A stretch of 64,000 nucleotides of DNA from contig NZ_CP051488.1 in NCBI RefSeq assembly GCF_014490785.1, positions 620,001-684,000 of the forward strand, written 5' to 3'. Shown here in pieces: positions 28,738-35,834 of this stretch. This DNA comes from Kosakonia sp. SMBL-WEM22 (lineage in GTDB: Bacteria > Pseudomonadota > Gammaproteobacteria > Enterobacterales > Enterobacteriaceae). The notes under the pieces are model-generated. The model did not search any database and was not told where the DNA came from. It saw only the letters and a list, made by a program, of their open reading frames with translations. The translations under genes were made by a program, and so were the position numbers. Position 1 is the first letter of the stretch. Each line of letters begins with the position of its first letter.

Positions 28738-30746
28738 CAGATTGCCTCCTTAGTTAATTCCCAGAAATAACCCGGTTTAAGCGAAGAGGACTTGGTTCGC
28801 GCGTTAAATACAATTTCATAAGCATGCGAAATGTCATCCCGTAGTCTGTCAACGAAATAGCGCTCATCCACTTCGGTATCTGTAGATAACAATACGACCT
28901 GATGGCTGGCTTCAGGGAAATAATGATTGATCAACTTATCCCTATGCTGTGAGTCAAGACGGCCTAATGGCGTATCAATAATCACAGGCAAGTCACGCCC
29001 AGATGTTTTTGCTAACGCCTCAAGAATGGCAATGGCATAAATTTGCTTTTCGCCAGCAGAAAGTAATTTGCGATTAATGACTGAGCCATTTTCATCAACC
29101 AATTCAACATCAAATGTATCTGGGTTGATATGGGCATTTAATTGCAGATCTTCCTTCCGCGCTAATTTTCTGTAGGCATTTTCAAAGTTTGTTGCCAGCG
29201 TTTTTACTCGTGCTTGTGTTAAGACATCACTGTATCGGCTAAGCAAGTTAATAGCTTCTTGTGCGTTTCTCAATGCGCTGTTAGAACCATGCTGATTACG
29301 CGCAAGATCATGGTTTTTCTGGATTTTACGTACGCAATCTAGCTGTTGTTGCTTTATTTTTCTGGCTTCATCAAGCAGAGATATATATTCCTGGCGTTTT
29401 TTCTCACGCTCTTTATCAAGCTCGCGCAGCTTGTCAAAGATATCCATTAACTGGTCGTCTTCCGGTGCGCGCGCAATATTGGCGGCTGCTTGCTCTAGTT
29501 GTTGCTCAATGTCAGTTAACTGAAGACGATACGAGTCGAAACGCTGCCACGCTTTTTGGCTATCTTGCTCAATTGATTGCTGCAGCATGCCTGCTTCTCT
29601 TTCAGAAACATCAAAGAGCAAATCACCCTTCGGCTTTGCCGCCATGTAATCTTTCAAATTATCAGCGATCGCTTCGGTCGCGATAATTTGTGTACTACTC
29701 CCGCTACTAGTGCGGAACGCAATATCATTTTTGAGTTGTGCCAGGAACTTCTCCAGCTCCTTCTCAAAACTTTTAGCTTGTTTGATCTCTGCTTCTTCAG
29801 CAATTCTTTTAAGTAGTTGCCCTAAAATATTGGGAGCCAAAGCATAGGGTAATGATCCATCGCACTCCTGACGCAATGCTCTTTCGAGCCGCTCTTTTTC
29901 TTTCAGGAGCGTCTCAACTTTAATCTTTTCCTGGGTCTTGGTTTGTGCAAATGCGCCGCCCTGAGCGTTCAATTGCCCTTCGTAGCGAATGATTTCTTTG
30001 GATAAAAGATCAATACGTATTTTTGCAAAGTCAGCTTTTTCGAGTAGTTCTTCTGCCTGAAACGCTAACTTTTGGCCTTCCGCCTCGAGTTCTGCCAGCT
30101 TTTGCTGCTGCGAACCTTCAAGCTGATTGGTCTGCTGACGTTTGATAAAAATCGTCAGATCGTTATGCAATTTTGCGATGAGGTCCAGCCCCAAAAGGCG
30201 GCGTACCGCAGTGCGCAGGATCTTACCGGACTCGTCTTCTGCGAGTTCAGCAATTTTTTCACCATCAAAAAAGAACAGGTCAGCAATACCGTGTGGGATC
30301 AATTCATTAAGGAATCCCTGGCATTGATCGTAATTCATCTCTTTAAGAGGGATCCCATCTTGCTGCAGCGATAAATTATCTTTCCTGCCTTTTTTCCAGC
30401 TTCTCGTGACAGTGAATTCGGCTTCACGCCCATCTTTGTTGTAAGTGAAGCTCAGCTCTACGGCAGCTTCATCAGGATTGTCTGTGACATAAGCGCCCTT
30501 ATGAACCAGGGAGCTGAGCTGTTCAACATAATCTTGCTGTTGAGTGGCCTGACCGAATGCCAGACGTCCATACAACGCCAATCTTATGGCAGATAAAATT
30601 GAGGTTTTGCCTGCGCCATTTAACCCACCAAAAAGGACGATAGGACGCTGGTTTGTATCATTTGGTCGCTTTCTGGGAGCCAGATCAATGGCATGCGTAC
30701 CGTTAAATACCCGGAAGTTGCGCAAAACCAGTTGCTTAATTAACAC
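28737..30746 (-). CDS. dndD: DNA sulphur modification protein DndD (SMC-like ATPase)
   Basis: An ABC/SMC-type ATPase of 669 residues. Walker A GGLNGAGKTS is at 40-49; a central region of about 350 residues is rich in heptad-like Glu/Leu/Lys and forms the coiled coil. The signature LLSAGEKQIYAIAILEAL and Walker B/D-loop LPVIIDTPLGRLDSQHR complete the head. The start is GTG at 30746, preceded by GAGGA and overlapping the dndC stop by 11 bases; the open frame's upstream ATG lies far inside dndC. DndD probably supplies ATP energy for DNA nicking or structural change during sulphur insertion. Confidence 0.93.
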   Translation of the reverse strand: MLIKQLVLRNFRVFNGTHAIDLAPRKRPNDTNQRPIVLFGGLNGAGKTSILSAIRLALYGRLAFGQATQQQDYVEQLSSLVHKGAYVTDNPDEAAVELSFTYNKDGREAEFTVTRSWKKGRKDNLSLQQDGIPLKEMNYDQCQGFLNELIPHGIADLFFFDGEKIAELAEDESGKILRTAVRRLLGLDLIAKLHNDLTIFIKRQQTNQLEGSQQQKLAELEAEGQKLAFQAEELLEKADFAKIRIDLLSKEIIRYEGQLNAQGGAFAQTKTQEKIKVETLLKEKERLERALRQECDGSLPYALAPNILGQLLKRIAEEAEIKQAKSFEKELEKFLAQLKNDIAFRTSSGSSTQIIATEAIADNLKDYMAAKPKGDLLFDVSEREAGMLQQSIEQDSQKAWQRFDSYRLQLTDIEQQLEQAAANIARAPEDDQLMDIFDKLRELDKEREKKRQEYISLLDEARKIKQQQLDCVRKIQKNHDLARNQHGSNSALRNAQEAINLLSRYSDVLTQARVKTLATNFENAYRKLARKEDLQLNAHINPDTFDVELVDENGSVINRKLLSAGEKQIYAIAILEALAKTSGRDLPVIIDTPLGRLDSQHRDKLINHYFPEASHQVVLLSTDTEVDERYFVDRLRDDISHAYEIVFNARTKSSSLKPGYFWELTKEAI

Positions 30747-32370
30747 GTTCGTTTTCCTCGCCGGCAAAGAGAGATGATTCACTGGCATCAACGATTCTGC
30801 GTTGTAATACCTGAAGTTCAGCTTCCAGTTTTGCTACTTCTTCCTGATGAATATCACGGTCATTGCGCGTTTGTAATTTTGCATGCTGTTGCTGAATCTC
30901 TTCCAGCGTGCCCCAATCTTGTTTCAAGATGGTACCCAGTTTGTCGAAGATTCCCTGGCGACGGCTCAAACCTTCCATTGAGGTTTCAAGCTCGATCAGC
31001 TTCATTACCATTTCAGGTTCAACGTCAAAACCTTGTGCAATTTGCATCAGCAAATCGGCATCGCTGGCATCAAACCTGGAGTGATCGTCAACAACCCAGT
31101 CCAGATCGCGTTGGTAAACCTCCCGATAAATGCCGGGCAGGGTATCGTACCAATCTGGTTCGTTGGGATCCTTCAGCCACTCTTGCCGAATAGCATGTAG
31201 CTCCGGCTGTGTGATCAGCGTGATGGTATGACCTTGCGCATTCAAATCGCGTTCGATTTCTAACAAGTCTTTTAGCCACTGCTGGCGATACTTGAGCCAG
31301 TACGGGCCCGGCACGTGTTTGCGTTCTGCAGTGATATCTTCGCCATCTTTAGCGTATTGATAGCTCACTTTCCCGGTACGACGTTTGTAGTTACGGAAAG
31401 TATCCTTGTTAACAGGATCGGTTGTGAACGCAAGGAGATCACGATACTTGAGCAGAGGAGACATCCACTCCTCACCGTTTTGTATCAGGCTTTCCATCGC
31501 TTTATCTTTCGTGACGACAGTACATGTCCAGCAACCAAATCGGGAGTTGCCACAAGAGGGGGTGCTGTCATCAATGACCAGCGGGCACTCACCTTGTGCC
31601 GAAGAATCCATATATAACGTCCATAGCGGACGGTTATTACCACCCCACGGGCTTTCCCACTCTTCAATATCATCAGGAGAGTAGCGAAATGCTCCTCTCA
31701 ATAATTTCCAGACATCTTCCACATCCCATGTATCAATCGGTGTATAGATGAATGCATTGGGTAACGTGGTGTGGCGTGCAAGGCGTGTGCCATCGATTTT
31801 ATGTTTTGCGATGACCTGCGCACGCGATGAACTCTCGCTGCTACGCGAACCCAGAACAACAATAACCTCATCAAACTGGCTGACTTTATCTTTTATAAAG
31901 TCACTAACCGGATTGATTTTCATGCGCTCTGTACACCAGCGAAAACTCCGGGTTGGCGCTGGGTACCCTTTACCCAGCAAATTAACCCAGAAGGTTTCAT
32001 TGGTTTTTGGCATTACTGCATGTTGAGTGATCGGGAGGCCATTGCGTTTAGCGCCAGCCTCTATCTGCAACATGGTTTTTTTAATCAGATCAACAACAAC
32101 TGGCGTTTCTACCAGCGTATCGGATGAGACCAAAAACACATCTTTACTGCGCATTTCCGGAGGGAGTCCGAGCAACGCCAGATATACCAAGGTGATCACG
32201 GCGGAAGAATCTTTCCCACCGCTGTAGCCAATTACCCAAGGGCGTTTATCCGCACAATAAATTCGTTGCACTTCAGCAACATATTCAGCCAGGGGGCGTC
32301 CTGAGAACTGCTCCTGATTGATAAAGTCTTCATATTCGGCCAGATCAAAGGCCTGAACTAATTTACTCAT
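30736..32370 (-). CDS. dndC: DNA sulphur modification protein DndC (PAPS-reductase-like)
   Basis: A 544-residue ATP pyrophosphatase of the PAPS reductase family. The PP-loop SGGKDS is at residues 50-55. Cysteines 262, 273, 280 and 283 (CPLVIDDSTPSCGN, FGCWTC) are placed to hold the 4Fe-4S cluster known in DndC. The C-terminal ~80 residues are a predicted coiled coil. DndC activates the DNA backbone with ATP and receives sulphur from a cysteine desulfurase. No dndA is present here, so IscS is the probable donor. The ATGA overlap with dndB links translation. Confidence 0.95.
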   Translation of the reverse strand: MSKLVQAFDLAEYEDFINQEQFSGRPLAEYVAEVQRIYCADKRPWVIGYSGGKDSSAVITLVYLALLGLPPEMRSKDVFLVSSDTLVETPVVVDLIKKTMLQIEAGAKRNGLPITQHAVMPKTNETFWVNLLGKGYPAPTRSFRWCTERMKINPVSDFIKDKVSQFDEVIVVLGSRSSESSSRAQVIAKHKIDGTRLARHTTLPNAFIYTPIDTWDVEDVWKLLRGAFRYSPDDIEEWESPWGGNNRPLWTLYMDSSAQGECPLVIDDSTPSCGNSRFGCWTCTVVTKDKAMESLIQNGEEWMSPLLKYRDLLAFTTDPVNKDTFRNYKRRTGKVSYQYAKDGEDITAERKHVPGPYWLKYRQQWLKDLLEIERDLNAQGHTITLITQPELHAIRQEWLKDPNEPDWYDTLPGIYREVYQRDLDWVVDDHSRFDASDADLLMQIAQGFDVEPEMVMKLIELETSMEGLSRRQGIFDKLGTILKQDWGTLEEIQQQHAKLQTRNDRDIHQEEVAKLEAELQVLQRRIVDASESSLFAGEENERVN

Positions 32371-33452
32371 AAGGCAACCATTTGAGCTTCAAGCTCTTGT
32401 TCTTCGGGGGTAAGTGGGAGAGAGAGCGCTTGCTTTAACGCATTACAGGTTAGCTGAATTGAAGTGCCAGTCTTGCTCAACTTGCCATGCTGCATTGCTC
32501 GCTTAACCATTTCAGGGTTGCTTTTGCGCCAGTCGAAATTTTTCAATTCTTTAATTTTTTCCTGCCATTGCTCAGGTTCTTCAGTCAGTAATGCACGACC
32601 AAGTAGACCTAAAGCTTGCAGTCCTATACCGTGGGCATGCACATAGTCCTGACGTAACTGCGCCGGAGAGACTTCTTTTCTTGCGGCAAGCTGCCAGTCA
32701 GGCATGACCTGGAAAACTGCCTGCCAGTAAATCGCGGCTATATTGGTATTGTCTTCGATGCTGCCAACTTTTGGGTCTTTACCCAAAAGCGCACGGGTCG
32801 CTTGCTTGATACTGCTAAGCGTGAAGAGCTTATTTGAAAGTGTACTAATACTGGATTTTTCGAGCTCCGTAAGACCGACAAAAGGTTCAATAGACATCGC
32901 CAGGTAACGCGCAAGGTTTGAGCTTACATCGCGATGATCGTACAGAGCCGATAGAGAAGGACTTGGGCGAATGGCATATTTGTTTAAGTCAGCAAACATT
33001 TGCTGGCTGCGCTTCAACCCTTCATCAACAAAAAACAGGACCGGAATGTTGTCTTGCCCCAGTTCAGGTCGTTCCGACAATGCATCCTCGATCGCTTTAC
33101 GACGGTGCTGACCGTCATTGATAAGAATTTGCGCATCCATTGGCACACGCAATGTTCCAAGGTTATTTGAACCGGAAAACTCATCGAACTGCACATCCAC
33201 AGCAATCGATGCAGTGAGAGCCGAAAAGACATAATCCTTCGGATTCTCAAGCAGATAACGCACCATTTCAGGTATGCGAGATTTATTCAAAATGCGCTGC
33301 GCTCGCAGCTCTGGCGGGACATCCGTTTCGTCAAAGCTGAAAATTTTAGGTATGATGCGCATCGGGCAAGTCGCAATGTAGAATGGCCTTCCAGCTTGCA
33401 TACCTCGCACAGCGGGGAAAGAGTAGCAGTAATCAGCATCGAAGTTTGCCAT
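32367..33452 (-). CDS. dndB: DndB, DGQHR-domain regulator of phosphorothioation
   Basis: A 361-residue DGQHR protein with the motif at 113-117 (INDGQHRRKAIED). Cys29 in YIATCPMR sits at the position reported as essential for DNA binding in Salmonella DndB. The reported role is repression of dnd transcription by binding a TACG-N10-CGTA palindrome, and two such palindromes flank this gene's promoter. DndB is not needed for sulphur insertion itself but sets its level. First gene of dndBCDE, with GAGGAGG-like sequence ahead of the ATG. Confidence 0.94.
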   Translation of the reverse strand: MANFDADYCYSFPAVRGMQAGRPFYIATCPMRIIPKIFSFDETDVPPELRAQRILNKSRIPEMVRYLLENPKDYVFSALTASIAVDVQFDEFSGSNNLGTLRVPMDAQILINDGQHRRKAIEDALSERPELGQDNIPVLFFVDEGLKRSQQMFADLNKYAIRPSPSLSALYDHRDVSSNLARYLAMSIEPFVGLTELEKSSISTLSNKLFTLSSIKQATRALLGKDPKVGSIEDNTNIAAIYWQAVFQVMPDWQLAARKEVSPAQLRQDYVHAHGIGLQALGLLGRALLTEEPEQWQEKIKELKNFDWRKSNPEMVKRAMQHGKLSKTGTSIQLTCNALKQALSLPLTPEEQELEAQMVAL

Positions 33453-33474
33453 GGCAGTTCCGTGTGTTCGAGGA

Positions 33475-33504
33475 GGTTTTTACGTCATATTTTACGTAAA
33501 AACC
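33475..33504. promoter_or_regulatory. DndB-type operator 1 at the dndB start site
   Basis: Perfect 11-bp inverted arms GGTTTTTACGT and ACGTAAAAACC are separated by eight bases. The core is TACG-N10-CGTA. It lies between the probable dndB promoter and the dndB start codon, ideally placed to block transcription initiation. Confidence 0.82.
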
Positions 33505-33531
33505 TTCTAGATTAACATATGAGCCAGTCAA
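33504..33531 (-). promoter_or_regulatory. Candidate dndB promoter
   Basis: On the minus strand TTGACT (33526-33531), a 16-base spacer and TAGAAG (33504-33509) resemble sigma70 -35 and -10 boxes. The predicted start falls inside operator 1. Confidence 0.5.
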
Positions 33532-33572
33532 AAAAGCATTTTTGAAACAATGAATACATGATCAATCGCAAC

Positions 33573-33594
33573 TTTACGTCTTTTTTAACGTAAA
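33573..33594. promoter_or_regulatory. DndB-type operator 2, upstream of the dndB promoter
   Basis: TTTACGT and ACGTAAA are inverted around eight bases, the same core as operator 1. Centres of the two operators are 94 bp apart, close to nine helical turns. It overlaps the stop codon of the neighbouring regulator gene. Confidence 0.78.
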
Positions 33595-33854
33595 TCCTTT
33601 ATTGATAAAGGATTGCGAATGAGAAGCCTCCTTTCCACCAATTCCCCCTCTCTGTAATACCTTTCCGGCCAAATCTCCTGCGGCAGAACACCAATCGCAT
33701 TTGCGATAATGGCTTCGCCTTTTGGCCATGGTCTTTCCAGTGCATTCGCTAAGGTCGAAGAGCTCAAGCCAGCCGCCCTGGAAAGTGCAGCCAGTGAGGT
33801 TCCTTTCTTATGCACCGCAGCTATCACGTCAGCTTTATGCCAGTTTGCTTTCAT
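33585..33854 (-). CDS. Ner/Nlp-family DNA-binding regulator
   Basis: An 89-residue protein matching the Ner/Nlp (SfsB) family: WHKADVIAAVHKKGTSLAAL, SRAAGLSSSTLANALERPWP, KGEAIIANAIGVLPQEIWPE. These small winged-helix proteins are related to the Mu Ner repressor. It is transcribed towards dndB, whose operator 2 overlaps its stop. Its start is preceded by GGAGG and AAGGA. It shares its upstream region, with four repeated palindromes, with a divergent Xre-type gene. Confidence 0.9.
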   Translation of the reverse strand: MKANWHKADVIAAVHKKGTSLAALSRAAGLSSSTLANALERPWPKGEAIIANAIGVLPQEIWPERYYREGELVERRLLIRNPLSIKDLR

Positions 33855-33894
33855 TCCTTTGATCCTCCGTTTTGGTGAGCTAACGACAAAAATA

Positions 33895-33909
33895 CTACGT
33901 TATTCGTAG
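33895..33909. promoter_or_regulatory. CTACG-N5-CGTAG operator, site A
   Basis: CTACG, TTATT, CGTAG: a perfect inverted repeat upstream of the Nlp-type gene. Sites A and B are centred 35 bp apart. Confidence 0.75.
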
Positions 33910-33929
33910 TTCTGCGAACAGAGGGTAAA

Positions 33930-33944
33930 TTACGTATTTCGTAG
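33930..33944. promoter_or_regulatory. CTACG-N5-CGTAG operator, site B
   Basis: TTACG, TATTT, CGTAG: one mismatch in the left arm relative to sites A, C and D. Confidence 0.7.
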
Positions 33945-34006
33945 TTTTGTAGGGAGGATCCAGATTTGCTGTAACGTCAGTGCAAAGACCAAAACAGTTA
34001 ACATAG

Positions 34007-34021
34007 CTACGTATTTCGTAG
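34007..34021. promoter_or_regulatory. CTACG-N5-CGTAG operator, site C
   Basis: CTACG, TATTT, CGTAG: perfect, with the same TATTT centre as site B. It is centred 34 bp from site D. Confidence 0.75.
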
Positions 34022-34040
34022 TATCAGGCGGTAAGCATTA

Positions 34041-34055
34041 CTACGATTATCGTAG
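34041..34055. promoter_or_regulatory. CTACG-N5-CGTAG operator, site D
   Basis: CTACG, ATTAT, CGTAG ends two bases before the Xre-type start codon, covering its ribosome-binding region. Placed for autorepression. Confidence 0.75.
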
Positions 34056-34057
34056 CC

Positions 34058-34393
34058 ATGAAAAATTCTCCCTCGCACAATGAAGTATTTAGCAGGCGGC
34101 TCAAGGCAGCGCGCCTCGCTAAAGGCTTGTCGCAAAAGCAGCTCGGCATTCTGGCAGGCATTGATGAGTTTGTTGCCAGCCCGCGAATCAATCGCTATGA
34201 GAAGGGTATCCATCAGGCGAATATCGAAATAGTCCAGCAGTTGGCGCGCGTACTCGAGGTTCCGCTCGCTTATTTCTATGCCGAAGATGACGATCTTGCA
34301 GCACTGATCGCTGCATGGAACAAAGTTGATGCCGCGCAGCGCCAATCCATACTCGCGCTTGTGATTAACATGGAAGCCTTCACGGCGCGGTAG
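34058..34393 (+). CDS. Xre-family transcriptional regulator
   Basis: A 111-residue protein with a helix-turn-helix in residues 10-65: RRLKAARLAKGLSQKQLGIL, then SPRINRYEKGIHQANIEIVQ. This is the Cro/CI-type fold. A helical C-terminal tail follows. Its start abuts palindrome D, and its Nlp-type neighbour reads the other way. No strong RBS is visible because the palindrome occupies that space. An IS remnant begins three bases after its stop, so any gene originally downstream has been cut off. Confidence 0.88.
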   Translation: MKNSPSHNEVFSRRLKAARLAKGLSQKQLGILAGIDEFVASPRINRYEKGIHQANIEIVQQLARVLEVPLAYFYAEDDDLAALIAAWNKVDAAQRQSILALVINMEAFTAR

Positions 34394-34470
34394 ATTGGAC
34401 TGACCCCGCCCCGGTAGACGATCCTGCCCTATAGTTGGACTGCCCCCATGCCCGTAGACAAATTCTGTCC

Positions 34471-34758
34471 TCACGACGAGGCCTGTTCGAAGGCCTCCGG
34501 ACTGACGCCGCCGAGATGGCTGTGGCGCTGGGCCCGGTTGTAGAACACTTCAATGTAATCGAAGATATCCGCCCGGGCCAGATCCCGGGTTTTATATATG
34601 CGCTTTCTGATCCGTTCTTTTTTCAGCGAACTGAAGAACGATTCGGCCACCGCATTATCCTGGCAGAAGCGCTGCCAGTCGTCACTGCCGTACTGGCTGC
34701 CCTGATTGCTATGTACGATAACCCCGCCGTCCTGTTTTCGACGCCACACGACCATCAT
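34471..34758 (-). pseudogene. IS3-family transposase OrfB, C-terminal fragment
   Basis: The last ~90 residues of an IS3-family DDE transposase (RIYKTRDLARADIFDYIEVF, HSHLGGVSPEAFEQASS). Two defects are visible. The catalytic Asp in the usual HSDQGSQYGS is Asn (HSNQGSQYGS). About 17 residues that normally separate RFCQ from DNAVAESFFSSLK (the SMSRRGNCW segment) are deleted in frame. The N-terminal half is missing. Confidence 0.88.
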
Positions 34759-34900
34759 CAGAGCGTCCAGCGCGAGTTCGCGAGAGACTGTGTGCTGAAA
34801 CGCCCAGCCGGTCAGAAACTTCGGCGACGGAATAACCGCGTTCCGTTATCTGACGGACGGCTTCTTCCTTAAATTCAGGTGTAAATCGTGGTGTGTCCAT
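34709..34900 (-). pseudogene. IS3-family OrfA, N-terminal fragment
   Basis: Starts MDTPRFTPEFKEEAVRQITE with the HTH segment YSVAEVSDRLGVSAHSL, a standard IS3-family OrfA N-terminus. It loses homology after about 40 residues, where the internal deletion joins it to orfB sequence in another frame. It encodes no functional transposase. Confidence 0.85.
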
Positions 34901-34959
34901 ACGCTCCTCCTGTGCTCAAACTATAGGGCAGGATCGTCTACCGGGGCGGGGTCAGTCCA

Positions 34960-35084
34960 CCAAGAATACTTGGCATCATCATCAAAACGGCACCACAATG
35001 CAGGAGGTGCCTTCACGGATACATAGAAAATTCACGCACCGGGGTGGTGTGTCATTTATAAAACGAAGCTGTTCAAAAGATTGA
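34960..35084 (+). pseudogene. C-terminal remnant of a WHH-type nuclease toxin
   Basis: Reading through from the IS edge, the frame gives NTWHHHQNGTTMQEVPSRIH followed by a THRGG segment and ends with TGA at 35082. This is the signature of the WHH branch of HNH/endonuclease-VII-like toxin domains (W-H-H, then M-Q-x-V-P-x-x-I-H). Such domains sit at the C-terminus of polymorphic toxins (CDI, Rhs, secreted LXG types). Everything upstream, including secretion domains, has been removed by the IS remnant. The SUKH gene starts 11 bases later. Confidence 0.72.
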
Positions 35085-35095
35085 GGAGGTAAAGA

Positions 35096-35617
35096 TTGGC
35101 TATTTTAACAGGTACAGGTATTGTCCAAACAGATATTGAGCTTCTTTGCAAGCAACTGGCCATTTCTTTACCAGATGACTACATACAATTCCTGAAGAAA
35201 TATAACGGATTCTGGGTGGACTCGTCTGATGGCTGTGAATTACCGTTTGACAAGGTAGATAATGGTTATATTTCATTTGATGCTTTTTTTGGTTATCAAG
35301 TGAATAACGAGAAGTTTGATTTGGCGCTTACCAATGATGAATTTCTTGATGAACTTTCATTTATTGAACATGCAGTGATAATTGGATGTGACCCTGGTGA
35401 TAACTTTTTTGTTCTGGTTACAGAAGGAGAGCAAGCCGGCGTTTATTACTGGGATCGAACCTGTTTACATGCAGATGATAGTAAGCAGGATTATACGATT
35501 TCTGGTGACGATGACTATCTTCACCTTTATCAGTGCTCCGAAAATTTCAGCGTTTTTTTTGAGAAAATCCTCACTCTTACAGTAAAAAATGGTATGGCTA
35601 CTTCTACCGGGTTGTAA
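35096..35617 (+). CDS. SMI1/KNR4 (SUKH) family immunity protein
   Basis: A 173-residue acidic protein of the SUKH superfamily: LPDDYIQFLKKYNGFWVD near the N-terminus and the conserved DPGDNFFVLV and VYYWDR strands. SUKH proteins neutralise polymorphic toxins, and WHH nucleases are among their documented neighbours, which fits the fragment just upstream. The start is TTG at 35096, well supported by GAGGAGG five bases before it; no ATG is suitably placed. The gene is intact although its toxin is not. Confidence 0.85.
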   Translation: MAILTGTGIVQTDIELLCKQLAISLPDDYIQFLKKYNGFWVDSSDGCELPFDKVDNGYISFDAFFGYQVNNEKFDLALTNDEFLDELSFIEHAVIIGCDPGDNFFVLVTEGEQAGVYYWDRTCLHADDSKQDYTISGDDDYLHLYQCSENFSVFFEKILTLTVKNGMATSTGL

Positions 35618-35693
35618 TCAGCAACAGCACTTTCCAGCCTGTTGAATTGTAATAATCAGACCCCATATGCCGTGGTGGGGGATTTTACGTGCC

Positions 35694-35831
35694 ATGAACA
35701 ACATAACAATGCTTGGGTGGGAAGACGCTCTCTTTTTAACTTCACATATGGCTTCCGTAAAGTACCGGGGCATAGACCATTTACAAGAGGTTCCCGCACT
35801 CTATGAAAAAATCATTTATGGGCGAGGGTAG
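35694..35831 (+). CDS. Short ORF coupled to the lipoprotein gene, possibly a C-terminal remnant
   Basis: A 45-codon frame beginning MNNITMLGWEDALFLTSHMA and ending YEKIIYGRG, with an in-frame alternative ATG at 35667. It ends three bases before the lipoprotein start and contains that gene's RBS (GAGGG). Amino-acid composition looks protein-like. The family is not recognised. It could be a small gene or the tail of a lost effector whose immunity lipoprotein follows. Confidence 0.4.
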   Translation: MNNITMLGWEDALFLTSHMASVKYRGIDHLQEVPALYEKIIYGRG

Positions 35832-35834
35832 ACG

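Larger units (their letters stand above)
34396..34959. mobile_element. Dead IS3-family remnant with 39-bp perfect inverted ends
   Basis: The 39 bases 34396-34434 (starting TGGACTGACCCCGCCCCGGT) are an exact inverted copy of 34921-34959. Directly inside the left end, at 34436, a second IS-like terminus starts TGGACTGCCCCCATGCCCGT. Both transposase pieces inside are fragments. The element sits directly after the xre stop and cuts into a toxin gene on the right. No target duplication could be recognised. Confidence 0.82.
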
